The notes beneath the pieces are model-generated. The model worked only from the letters and a program-made list of their open reading frames with translations, was not told where the DNA came from and did not search any database. From Arachis hypogaea (lineage: Eukaryota; Streptophyta; Magnoliopsida; Fabales; Fabaceae), in NCBI RefSeq assembly GCF_003086295.3, contig NC_092046.1, positions 101,349,363 through 101,413,362 of the forward strand: DNA of 64,000 nucleotides, in the 5' to 3' direction. Positions 11,471 to 22,347 of the stretch are shown here, one piece after another. A program made the position numbers and the translations under genes. Positions within the stretch are counted from its first letter, which is position 1; each line of letters begins with the position of its first letter.

Positions 11471-12761
11471 AGATGAACACCTTTTACAAATCCAACAAGC
11501 TCCCTGGTTTGCAGACATTGCAAACTACAATGTTGGAAGGAAGATTCCTCAAGAGTTTACCAAACAACAAGTGAAGAAGATGTGTAATAAAGCCAGGAAA
11601 TTCTTGTGGGACGAACCATTCTTGTTCAAGAGGTGCCCAGATAGGATGATTAGAAGATGCATCCCTGAAAATGAGATGAGAGACATATTGTGGCACTGTC
11701 ATGGCTCAGCTTATGATGGACATTTTGGGCCAGAAAGAACAGCAGCCAAAGTACTTCAAAGCGAATTCTATTGGCCAACCATATTCAAAGATGCTAGAGA
11801 GTTTGTTCATCAATGCAATGAGTGCCAAAGGGCTGGAGGATTAACAAGAAGGAATGAGATGCCTCAGAACTACATCCTGGAGGTAGAACTCTTTGATCTC
11901 TGAGGTATAGATTTTATGGGCCCTTTTCCACCTTTATATTCCTTCAAATACATACTTGTAGCAGTAGAGTATGTCTCAAAGTGGGTGGAAGCTATAGCAA
12001 CAACCACATGTGATGCACAAATTGTCCTTTAATTCCTTAAGAAGTACATTTTTACTAGATATGGAGTGCCTAAGAGTCTTGTCAGTGATGGTGGTAGTCA
12101 TTTTTGCAACAAACAAACGGGGTGATGTATGAAGTAGCTACACCATGTCACCCCCAGACCAATGGCCAAGTAGAGCTTGCAAATAGGGAGTTGAAGAGGA
12201 TTTTGGAGAAAACAGTGGGGAACACAAGAAAGGATTGGGCCAGAAAATTAGAATATGCTCTTTGGGCATATAGAACATCATTCAAAACTCCTATTGGAAA
12301 GTCTCCTTTTCAGTTGTTGTATGGCAAGTCTTGTCACCTTCCTATAGAGCTTGAGCACAAAGCTTTCTAGGCCACTAAACTCATCAACCTTGATTCTCAG
12401 GCAGCAGGAGAGAAGAGGCTATTACAATTAAATGAGTTGGACGAGTTTAGATTGGAAGCCTATGAAAATGCTAAGATATACAAGGAAAAAGCCAAGAGAT
12501 AGCATGACAAAAGGATCTCAAAGAAGGAGTTCAAACCAGGACAGCAAGTGCTCTTGTATAACTCCAGGCTCAAAGTTTTCCCTGGCAAACTCAAGTCTAA
12601 ATGGACTAGTCCCTACTTGGTGACAAAGGTTCTCCTCCTATGGAAGCCTTTAACTCCTAGATGAAGCGACAAAGAGCAATTTCACAGTAAACGGTCATAG
12701 GGCAAAGCATTATCAAGGAGGCCCTTGGGATAAAGAGAATGAGATTCAGAAATTAAGCTGA
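11471..12761 (+). pseudogene. Element C integrase
   Basis: Integrase that would insert cDNA into the genome. The HHCC zinc finger is at about 11690-11830 ([12 protein letters not shown] … [11 protein letters not shown]). The catalytic core starts with GIDFMGPFP after TGA 11901-11903 (relatives have Trp) and goes on through [11 protein letters not shown] deletion near 12110 removes several residues before the [21 protein letters not shown] block with its Glu. Further stops lie near 12031, at 12368-12370 and near 12500. The C-terminal part has the [22 protein letters not shown] motif, then a frameshift, and ends at TGA 12759-12761. At least four stops and two shifts make it non-functional. Confidence 0.88.
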
Positions 12762-12805
12762 GCAAGAATGAAGGATGTCGAGCTAGTGACATTAAAAGAG
12801 CGCTT

Positions 12806-12823
12806 GTTGGGTGGTAACCCAAC
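12806..12823 (+). other. Post-ORF hairpin, element C
   Basis: GTTGGG-TGGTAA-CCCAAC: a 6-bp stem with a 6-nt loop, 45 nt after the pol stop. It is preceded by the GACATTAAAAGAGCGCTT block shared with F, G and H. Confidence 0.7.
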
Positions 12824-13539
12824 CAAAGGTAGTTTTCTTTTCCTAAACTATTTCAATAAAAAGTTAAGTAGGCTTATCTGTATTGCAAGGAGCTAAGTTT
12901 GGTGTTGCACACCAAGAATAAATTAAGGGTGAATGAAGGATGCTAAGTTTGGTGTTCCACAAAAAAGTTCATTTAAAAACACATTTCAAACCTCTACATA
13001 ATTGGTTACTATCTCCAAGCAATCAGGGAAGTCACTAAACCATTGTCTGTTTTCTAGTTTTTAGCTTTATTACTTTTAGCAAGAGCACAAGGTTTCATGT
13101 AACTGATGCATTATAGATAGTAGCAAGGGACTAAGTTTGGTGTTCCCTCACCAAAGTAAGTTCAAGAAACTACAATAATTCATGCATATTAACCATTTGC
13201 CTAAGTGCTTGGAAAAACAAGCAACTTCCAATAATTATGCAGAAAAGACACTCAGAATCTTAAAAGAATCATCACCAAGGGAAATGCAAAAGTAAAAGAT
13301 GATGATGACAAAAGGAAAGCTGCAAGACACTCCTAAGAGGTAGTATTGTCACAAAATTCATTCTGCTTTGAAATGTTCTGAATGAGAAGTTGCTGTTTAC
13401 CTTGATGTTAGTTCAAATAATGGAAATTTTGATGTCTGCACTAGTGTAAATGCATTTCTTCATCTTCATCTGCCTTAAATTCTGTCTTGTTTCCTTTCTG
13501 CATCAATAAGAGAAAATGTTTGAAATAGAAAGTTATTGT
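12824..13539 (+). mobile_element. Element C, 3' noncoding interior (left piece)
   Basis: No coding frame. It carries three copies of CTAAGTTTGGTGT (12893-12905, 12943-12955, 13131-13143), a word that recurs just before the 3' LTR of C at 22334-22345. The piece is interrupted by element E at 13545 and resumes at 21550. Confidence 0.75.
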
Positions 13540-13544
13540 CCAAT
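13540..13544. repeat. Target-site duplication of element E (left copy)
   Basis: CCAAT. The right copy is at 21545-21549. The exact match sets the borders of E. Confidence 0.9.
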
Positions 13545-15090
13545 TGATAAACCACTATTTTATGGTTTATCTTATGCTCAATTGAGTGGTTTATATCAAT
13601 TCTTTACTCACTTATTCATATAATTTGCATGAGTTTACATTTTTCCTTCCTGATTTTGTGCTATGATTGAAAACATGCTTCTTTGGCCTTATATTTGCTA
13701 ATATTAATCCTCCCTTATTACCATTCGATGCCATGATATGTGTGTTAAGTGATTTCAGAGTTTTACAGGGCAGGAATGGCTTAGAGGATGGAAAGGAAGC
13801 ATGCAAAAGTGGAAAGAATATAAGAAACTGAAGGAACTGCTAAAGCTGTCCAGCCTGACCTCTTGGTACTAAATCGACTATAACTTGAGCTACTGATGTC
13901 CAAATGACGCGGTTCTAGTTGCGTTAGAAAGCTAACGTTCGGAGCTTCACAACGATATATAATTTTTCATAGCTTCCTTGAAGCCAGGCAATGCGCACGC
14001 GTAAATCACGTGGACGCGTGGTCTAGCAAAAACCCAATCCACGCTAACGCGTGACTTTGCAGTGACCTGAACGTACCAGAAATCACTGGGGGCAATTTTT
14101 GGGCTGTTTTGACCCAGTTTTTGGCCCAGAAAACATAGATTAGATGCTATAAAGTGGGGGAATGCATCCATTCAAAACAACAATTCATACAACATAGACA
14201 ACATTCATAACACATAATTTTAGGTTTAGATGTAGCTTTTAGAGAGAGAGGTTCTCTCCTATCTCTTAGGATTTTGGATTAGGATTTCTCTTAGATTTTA
14301 GGATTAGGATTCCTTTGTTTTCTCCAATTCTAGGTTCAATGTTCCCAACTTTAATTTATGTTTCTTTTCTACTTTTATTTGTTCTAATGCTTTTATTTGT
14401 ATTTGACTTATGTTGCCAAATTGGCTTATGAACTCTTCATGTTAAGATTTGAATATTTTATTTAGTGCAACTTGAGGTATTTCAGATTAATGATTGTTTT
14501 ACTCTATTTATGATTCTTTCAATTTAATTTAGATTTATTTTCTCTTTTGGCTTTGGTTAAGTAATTGGAAACACTTGAGTTATCAAACTCATCAGTTGAT
14601 TGAAAATTGGAATTCGCTGATTGATTTGGATCACTCTAAAACTACTCTTTCTACAGGAGTTGACTAGGACTTGAGGATCAAATTGATTGGTCCACTTGAC
14701 TTTCCTTTATTTAGTAAGGGTTAACTAAGTGGGAGCGATAAACAATTCTCATCACACCTGATAAGGATAATTGGGATAGGATTTCCAGTTCTCATACCTT
14801 GCCAAGAGTTTTATAATTATTAATTTATCTTTCTTGCTATTTAAATTACTTGTTCCTTATTTCAAAAACCCAAAAGTATACAATTTTCCATAACCAATAA
14901 TAAATCATACTTCCCTGCAATTCCTTGAGAGACGACCCGAGATTTAAATACTTCGGTTACAAATTTTATTGGGTTTTGTTACTTGTGACAACCAAATTTT
15001 TGTACGAAAGGATTCTCTGTTGGTTTAGAAACTATACTTACAAAGAGATTATATTTGTGAATTTCTTTACTAGCAGAAATCCGTTCGTCA
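13545..15090 (+). repeat. Element E, 5' LTR
   Basis: Contains CpG-rich ACGCGT words at about 13990-14065, the TATA box TATAAAG at 14148-14154, and the GAGACGACCCGAG end block near 14929. It aligns to 19983-21544. Confidence 0.9.
14148..14154 (+). promoter_or_regulatory. TATA box, 5' LTR of E
   Basis: GCTATAAAGTGG context. The copy in the 3' LTR is at 20602-20608. It lies about 90-160 bp downstream of the ACGCGT words. Confidence 0.5.
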
Positions 15091-15093
15091 AAA

Positions 15094-15111
15094 TGGCACT
15101 GTTGCCGGGGA
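15094..15111 (+). other. Primer binding site, element E
   Basis: TGGCACTGTTGCCGGGGA, 3 nt after the LTR. It has two mismatches to the tRNA-Asp type site. Confidence 0.75.
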
Positions 15112-15205
15112 ATTGCAAACGTGTTCCTTATTATTGGTTATTGTAAATATTTTATTTTTCTTGTTTATTTGTTTTTATTTTTGTTTTTAATTTTTATTAG
15201 TTACT

Positions 15206-16800
15206 ATGAGTTCTCACCCCCGTCGCTTTGAGTTTGGTTCTAATGTTGTTGAAAGGAATGGAAGCTATAACAGAAACATGCATCAAGGTCGAAACAATCA
15301 AAGAAGGAATGAGCCACGAGGATCTGATCAACCCTTTCGGCAGCAACACCTTCCAAAGTACCATGGACAACGACCATCCTACAATGCATGCCAAGACAAT
15401 AGTTATGGTGGGCGCTTTCATGACAAACCACCTCCACCAAATTACTATGGTCAAGAGCCATTCCGAGGTGCATACCAAGATGATAGATATGGTGGACTCC
15501 CTTGTAGTTATCAGCAAGCTCCATCATATGCCAATGAACCACCTCCTCAACATAGCTTTGAACCACCATACTCACAAGCCACCTACAACCGTTCACCTCC
15601 ATATGACCCCAACCCTTATCCACCCCAATTCCAACCCAATTACCCCCAAAGACCACCACTTCTATATGCACCATGTCCATATCCATCGACCCAAGAATCA
15701 CAGGCTCACCTCAAGGAAACAGTAGATCAATTTCATGCAACCTTTCATCAACTGGAGCAAGCAATAAATCAATTACCTTCCAGACGTTCGGACACTCAAG
15801 GAACCCCATGGCTTCATGTGGAGAATCTAATGAAGAACGTAGCATGAAGGAGACACTAGAAACTCCGGTGGACAGTAAGGAGCATGACTTTGTATTGGAA
15901 CAATTGAAGGAAGCCGTAATCATTAAAGAGAAAGAAGTGGTCGAAGACTTAGGAGATGCGGAACGTCCATGGGAAAGCCCAGTCATAGAACCCCCTTCTA
16001 AGGAGTTTGAATTTGTTGTTGAGGAGGGTGTACAACCTCCAAGGCATATCATGGTTGAAGACTTTGAAGGGGATGCTCAAGAGATGGATTCAATCATTGA
16101 TGAATTCTTATCTATATTTGAATCCTCTCCCATTGGACTAGACATAGAGATCAAAGAAGAAGAAGCACAACCTTCCATGCCCTTGGTAAGCAATGAAAAA
16201 GAGATTGAATTGGAAGAAAGCTACCAAGAGGAAGAGGTTGAAATTGAAGAAGCTTGCAAAGAGGTGGAGCTGGAAATCACCTTCCCAAGGTTGTTGGAGA
16301 CCTCTCCCCCAAAGCCATCACCATCCATCCCTTCATTAAAGTGGGTAAATCTCTCATCTCTAAGCTTAATTAGTCCACTTGAATATGCTTTGCTTGAGAC
16401 GGATGGGCAACTTAGAGCTCTTTGTGGCATTAAGAGTAAGAGGGAGATGGTTAGTGGTAGGAAATGTCATGCAAGGTTCAATATGGTTGCATGCTCCAAA
16501 TTGAAGTACAAAGGTTGGTACAATTCTCAATTGAATGGGTCTAGGAAGCTGTTTGGATGTCTCAGTGAGAATTTAAATTGCGTGCTACCCGGATGGAATC
16601 ATGATGATCAACAAGAAGATAGGTGTAAAATCAAGGTTTGGGACCCCGGAATTCATTTTGGCAATCAACACTCTTGGGGCCTTGTCACTTGCTTTAACTT
16701 GCTTGAAGGATTTATGCAACTAGTGTGGGATCCCGGAGGATTTTGGAATTGCAAACATTGGTGGAGATTCCTGGATGAGTTCAAGCACAGGCTACCATAA
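15206..16800 (+). pseudogene. Element E ORF1, Pro/Tyr-rich then acidic protein, frameshifted
   Basis: Starts at ATG 15206 with MSSHPRRFEFG, a start shared with element D (28023). The first about 150 residues are rich in Pro, Tyr, Gln and Asn (low complexity). The middle is strongly acidic (EEEAQPSMPL, EEEVEIEEACKEVELE). The end has a conserved block LETDGQLRALCGIKSKRE and a Trp-rich tail (WDPGGFWNCKHWWRFLDEF). The first frame stops at 15845-15847; the reading continues in the frame open to TAA 16798-16800, so there is one frameshift near 15790-15840. I do not recognise a gag core, zinc knuckle, protease or polymerase motif. It takes the ORF1 position and may be a gag substitute or packaging protein (inference). 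Confidence 0.7.
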
Positions 16801-16849
16801 CAAGGGACTCACCAAATGTCCAACTTAAGGACTTTAACTAAAAGTGCTA

Positions 16850-16867
16850 GGTGGGAGACAACCCACC
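16850..16867 (+). other. Post-ORF1 hairpin, element E
   Basis: GGTGGG-AGACAA-CCCACC: a perfect 6-bp stem with a 6-nt loop, 49 nt after the ORF1 stop. Confidence 0.75.
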
Positions 16868-17024
16868 ATGGTATAATCGTTCTTTTCCAGTCTTAGCTTT
16901 ATTTTATTTTGTTTTATTCTTAATTCTATTTTATTCTATTTTTCTTAGTGTTCATTCATAGTACCTGCATCAACATTTGCATTCTGCATTCTGCATACTG
17001 CATAAAAAAAAAGAGAGGCACGTG

Positions 17025-17555
17025 ACGCGCCAGCGTCACTGACGCGTCCGCATCATAGGTGCTTTCGCAAAAAGAAGAAAAGAAGCAGAGAGTCACGCGG
17101 GAGCGTGGCTGGACGCGTGCCTTAGGCAGAACCATGACCACGCAAACGTGTCTGCGTCAGTTGAAAAATTCACCTCCCACGCATCCGCGTCACCCACGCG
17201 AATGCGTGACCTTGCGAATTCAACGTAAATGGGTGTATGACAGAGAGTTATGATGGAGTGGGGCTGGAATGGTGCTGGACGCACAAGCCCTATCATGCGA
17301 ACGCGTGCCCCACGCGGCCGCGTCGTTTTACAAAATCAGGCCATTCATGCGTGCGCGTCACCCACGCCCACGCGTCACCCAGATTTTTGGCAAAATGCAT
17401 TTAAAACAAAGAGTTGTGCGTACGTGAGGCTGCACTCGCGCCAATAGCACAAATCAGGCCACGCGATCGCGTCACCCACGCGTCCACGTCACCTAAATTT
17501 ATCGCCCACCACGCGATCGCGTGACCCACGCGTCCGCGTCACTTGCGACGCACAA
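17025..17555. repeat. CpG palindrome array inside element E
   Basis: About 530 bp packed with CACGCG/CGCGTG words in an otherwise AT-rich element. It includes the 14-bp perfect palindrome CACGCGATCGCGTG at 17510-17523 and a near copy at 17460-17473. The same ACGCG words occur in the LTRs of E (13990-14065, 20426-20510). The array lies upstream of ORF2. Confidence 0.75.
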
Positions 17556-18382
17556 CTTATCCAAATCAGCCAAGATATCTTATCTTTTCTTTCCCAAATC
17601 TAAATCTTTTCTTATCCCTTCTTATTTCTTTCTTCTACCTTCTTCCCTCTTTATTCTTTCTCACTTTTTACTTTCCCCCTTCATTATTTTTCACATCCAT
17701 TATTAAGGTCCTTTTCTTTCTTTCCTTACTTTTTACTTTTCCTTTATTATTTTTATTTTTGTTTTCTTTTTCTTTTTCTTTCCACTTTCATTATCCATAT
17801 TTTCTTTTTCTTTTTTTTTTATTCCTTTAATTGGTGTTAGAAATTTAAAATTGGGTGATTATTTACTTCTATATTTTGCTTGTGAGTATATTAAGGAATT
17901 GTTTGACAATTAATTTTAGTTCTTAAAGGGTTGTTTGCATGTTCAATTTAATACTTTCCATAACATCTTTATCATGCATGCTATGTGTTTGTGAAAAAAC
18001 CCGTATGGCATTTCACATTATTTTAAATTATTCTATTCTACTACTCTAATACCTGTTTTTCACAAAATCCCTTTTATATTTTATTGATTAAATATAATTG
18101 TCAATACAAATAGGTTGTTAATTTGAAAGAGTTGATAATCTAACTTGGACATTTAATGCTTGATCTATGCTACTCATGCCTTTGCCGGCATGCCAATAAA
18201 CATCTTGCATTTAATTGCCATCACATGCACTTGCTATATTTCCATTGATGAACTTTTCACATGTAGTCATGACCATGAGTTAACGACATCCTTCTTTACC
18301 ATGCATTGTTTATCACCTATACCATCCTCTTCTTTGCTCGAACCCTTAGCTTTACATATTACTTTCCTTTTCCTTTTTCAGG
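17556..18382 (+). promoter_or_regulatory. T/C-rich leader with splice-acceptor-like end before ORF2, element E
   Basis: Pyrimidine-rich up to about 17825, then AT-rich. It ends in CTTTTCCTTTTTCAG|G at 18367-18381, directly before ATG 18383. That has the form of a plant 3' splice site fused to the ORF2 start, as in B and D. I cannot assign the donor here. Confidence 0.5.
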
Positions 18383-18676
18383 ATGGTCACCAAGAAGGGT
18401 AAAGAGAAAACTACTCCCAAACCACCAGGAAGGAAAGAAACAAAAAGAGCACTAGCTGCGGAACCACCCATCCACTTGTACATCTCTGCATGCACCGAGG
18501 ACGGTGCAATCTTTAAGTGTGGGAAGGTCGATACCAACTTCCATGGGTTAGTTACCTTTTTCTCAACACCAATGTTTTATTTTCTTTGTTTGTTCATATT
18601 GCATGTTTGTTACATTTTGTGCATATTTTACCACTTGGTTAAAGTAATATTTTCTTTTTCAAGAAACCTTTTATAA
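18383..18676 (+). pseudogene. Element E ORF2 stub
   Basis: Starts MVTKKGKEKTTPKPPGRKET, a basic N-terminus like that of ORF2 in D (MSDRGKAKVTSRKRKK). The Transposase_32-like core that should follow is missing. The frame instead passes the word AAGTGTGGGAAGG at 18516-18528 (a copy of the pre-LTR tract) and then hydrophobic, probably meaningless, codons. An internal deletion is the simplest reading. Confidence 0.6.
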
Positions 18677-19982
18677 CATTTCACTAATTTGATTTAAAAT
18701 TTTTGAAAACTTGTTTGAAGAAACATTATACTGGAACATGGTTTAGAGCTCGAACACACAAAACCAGTGAGATTTTGAGCTTATTTCAATTGGTTGCATT
18801 TTATCAACCAATATTTTATTTTTGGTGTGTGTTTTTTTCTCTAAAATTGTGATCTTTGTCTTGCTTGATTCTATATTTCCATTGTTTGATGTATGCATGC
18901 ACTTATATGATTGAGGCCTTTGTTTCACTAAGCTTACATACCCACATGGCCTTACCCTTTCATTATCCTTTGCAAACCAATTTTGAGCCTATTTTACCCC
19001 TTTGTTCTTTACTTTAGCACATCATTAACTCTAAGCGGAAAACAATAATGTCCTTAATTTGAATCCTTGGTTAGCTTAGACTAGTGAGAGTGCTCATGAA
19101 TTAAGTGTGGGGAAAAGTGAATTTGGAAACATTTGGTTTAAGAATTGGGTGTTATATATCTTTATGAAAATGTGAAAGAAATGTTTAGGACATACTCATG
19201 CATTCAATAATTTAATCATATGCATTGAGAAAAACAAAAGAAAAAAAAGCATATATATAAAAAAATAAAAAAATAAAAAATAAATAAATAAATAAAGGAG
19301 AAAAAGAAAAGAAAAAGAGCAAATAATAAAAAGGGGACAAAATGCCCCAAAGTAAATGGTGAAAGTAATGCATAGGTACTGTACTCGAATTAGGATGCAT
19401 GAATATGTGGAAAACATGGTTAATGGATAGTTAGGTTTTGTATTTTGATTACATGGATTGTCTTAAGTTTGGTGGGAAAAGTTTAAGTTAATTAAGGATT
19501 CAAATTTTAGTCCACTTGACCAAATATAATCCTACCTTGACCCTAACTCCATTACAACCCTTAAAAGACCTCTTGATATGTGTATCTGTACATTAAATTT
19601 ATGTTGATTGTTAGATGAAGAGCAAGCCTTAGAAAGCAAGATTAGTAGAGAATTGAGAGATCGAACCTTAAACACTTGAGCAATTAGAATGCATACACTT
19701 CCGGTGAGGTTCGATGCTCGATTCCTTGTTCCCGGCTTTCATGAGCTATTTTCTTCTGCAAGTTTACTTGTACTTTATTTTGTGATTTGAATTAGTGAGA
19801 TCCAGTTCATATTTCTTCTTGAAGGATTTGTTTACTTTTAACCAAGTAGGAAAAGCATTCTGCATGTAGTTGCATTCATATAGATAGGTTGCATTTCATA
19901 CTTTCTACCATTCCCCTTCACTCTCTTACAGCTTCTCTTGAGCTTAGCATGAGGACATGCTAATGTTTAAGTGTGGGGAGGT
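18677..19982 (+). mobile_element. Element E, 3' noncoding interior
   Basis: AT-rich with an A-rich low-complexity stretch at 19226-19330. The pre-LTR tract GTGTGGGGAGGT lies directly before the 3' LTR. No coding frame. Confidence 0.75.
19944..19963 (+). other. Pre-LTR hairpin, element E
   Basis: TTAGCATG-AGGA-CATGCTAA: a perfect 8-bp stem with a 4-nt loop, 19 nt before the LTR. Confidence 0.8.
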
Positions 19983-21544
19983 TGATAAACCACTATTTTA
20001 TGGTTTATCTTATGCTCAATTGAGTGGTTTATATCAATTCTTTATTCACTTATTCATATAATTTGCATGAGTTTACATTTTTCCTTCCTGATTTTGTGCT
20101 ATGATTGAAAACATGCTTCTTTGGCCTTATATTTACTAGTATTAATCCTCTCTTATTACCATTCGATGCCATGATATGTGTGTTAAGTGATTTCAGAGTT
20201 TACAGGGCAGGAATGGCTTAGAGGATGGAAAGAAAGCATGCAAAAATGGAAGGAATACAAGAAACTGAAGGAACTGCTAAAGCTGTCCAGCCTGACCTCT
20301 TAGTACTAAAATCGACCATAACTTGAGTTACAGAGGTCCAAATGACGCGGTTCCAGTTGCGTTGGAAAGCTAACGTCCGGAGCTTCGCAACTATATAATT
20401 TTTCATAGCTGCTCTGAAGCCAGGCGACGTGCATGCATGAATTACGTGGATGCGTGGCCTGGCAAAAACCCAATCCACGCTAACGCATGGACGATGCTAA
20501 CGCGTGACTTTGCAGCTACCTGAACGTACCAGAAATTGCTGGGGGCAATTTCTGAGCTGTTTTTGACCCAGTTTACGGCCCAGAAAATACATATTAGAGG
20601 CTATAAAGTGAAGAAATGCATCCATTCAAAACAACAATTCATGCAACATAGACAACATTCATAACACATAATTTTAGGTTTAGATGTGGCTTTCAGAAAG
20701 AGAGGTTCTCTCCTCTCTCTTAGGATTTAGGATTAGGGTTTTTCTTAGATTTTAAGATTAGGATTCCTTCATTTTCTCCAATTCCAGGTTCAATGTTCCC
20801 AACTTTAATTTATGTTTCTCTTCTACTTTTATTTGTTTTAATGCTTTTATTTGTATTTGACTTATTTTGCAAAATTGGCTTATGAACTCTTCATGTTAAG
20901 ATTTGAGTATTTTATTTAATGCAACTTGAGGTATTTCAGATTAATGATTGTTTTTCTCTATTTATGATGCTTTCAATTTAATTTAGATTTATTTTCCCTT
21001 TTGGCTTTGGTTAAGTAATTGGTAACACTTGAGTTATCAAACTCAGCAATTGATTGAAAATTGGAATTCGCTGATTGATTTGGATCACTCTAAAGCTAGT
21101 CTTTCCACAGGAGTTGACTAGGACTTGAGGATCAAATTGATTGGTCCACTTGACTTTTCTTTATTTAGTAAGGGTTAACTAAGTGGGAGCGATAAACAAT
21201 TCTCATCACACCTGATAAGGATAACTGGGATGGGATTTCCAGTTCTCATACCTTGCCAAGAGTTTTATAATTATTAATTTATCTTTCTTGCCATTTAAAT
21301 TACTTGTTCCTTATTTCAAAAACACAAAACTATACAATTTTTCATAACCAATAATAAATCATACTTCCCTGCAATTCCTTGAGAGACGACCCGAGGTTTA
21401 AATACTTCGGTTACAAATTTTATTGGGTTTTGTTACTTGTGACAACCAAATTTTTGTACGAAAGGATTCTCTGTTGGTTTAGAAACTATACTTACAACGC
21501 GATTATATTTGTGAATTTCTTTACTAGCAGAAATCCATTCGTCA
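19983..21544 (+). repeat. Element E, 3' LTR
   Basis: Mate of 13545-15090. It is followed by the duplication CCAAT at 21545-21549. Confidence 0.9.
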
Positions 21545-21549
21545 CCAAT

Positions 21550-22347
21550 GTAATAGGAATTAGAATAAAGACTTGTGGTGGTAATTGCTTGATTGGATGA
21601 TAAGCTCAATAACAAAAGCTGCATAATAGAATGTCTTTTGTAGTGTGAACTTAGTTGCTGTTATGAAACCTTTTATTAATGAACATCCCTGGGAAATGAA
21701 GAAAAGTGAGAAAGAAAAAGAAAAAGAAAAGCCAAGGATTGGCAACAAAAATAAAAGAAACAAACAATAAGGCTAGACACCAATAGCTTGGACCTTAGGA
21801 CATATGTTTGTGATGCTTCTTGTACTAGAATCTGCTTGGACAATTAGGTTCTGAGGAGTCTTTTAAAACTTGGTAACTTGGATTAACTAATCCGGGATTA
21901 TCAACCGAAAGTCCATTATCAAGAGCAACCTTGTTACAAAGTATTTAGTAACCCAAAGAGGTGCTGGGCATCAATGTTCCTAAGAAGAATTGTGAGCCAA
22001 GTGTCTGTAGTGAAGAAGTGTTGAGAAAAATTGAGCCAAAAAGCTGCTGCAACACTTGACACTGAGCTACCATTGAGAAATAAGCTTTCTAAGCAAAAGA
22101 ATGAAGGAAAAATCAAAAAGGGATCAATCAAAGAGCAAGAAATTATAACAGCAACTCTAGTGAAACCTCAAAGAAGCATTTCTTATCTATCAGCAAAGAA
22201 TAAGTGAGCTGCATCTTTTCTGCATAAAATCCCATAGTCTTAATTCAATTACCTGATAAATAAGGATATATGCTTCTCTATTTCATTTTCATTTCTTCTC
22301 ATGTTTAGTGCTTGCTTGGGGACAAGCAAGGTTTAAGTTTGGTGTTG
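21550..22347 (+). mobile_element. Element C, 3' noncoding interior (right piece)
   Basis: Resumes C after element E. No coding frame. It ends with GGTTTAAGTTTGGTGTTG before the 3' LTR, where a classic polypurine tract is absent. Confidence 0.8.
22311..22330 (+). other. Pre-LTR hairpin, element C
   Basis: CTTGCTTG-GGGA-CAAGCAAG: a perfect 8-bp stem with a GNRA-type loop, 17 nt before the LTR. Confidence 0.8.

Larger units (their letters stand above)
13545..21544 (+). mobile_element. Element E, non-autonomous LTR retrotransposon inside C
   Basis: 8.0-kb element with LTRs 13545-15090 and 19983-21544 (1546 and 1562 bp) that open TGATAAACCACTATTTTATGG and end ...TTCGTCA. The interior holds a primer site, ORF1, the post-ORF1 hairpin, a CpG palindrome array, a leader, an ORF2 stub and a 3' noncoding region. 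There is no protease, reverse transcriptase or integrase. The two LTRs are clearly alike but have scattered differences and short indels. Confidence 0.9.

Noticed and set aside
15228..15725. Overlapping 153-165 codon frames within ORF1 of E
   Set aside because: Shadow frames of a repetitive, proline-rich coding stretch.
17543..17830. Hydrophobic 95-codon frame, possible membrane protein
   Set aside because: It is a T/C-rich low-complexity tract whose Phe/Leu content follows from composition.
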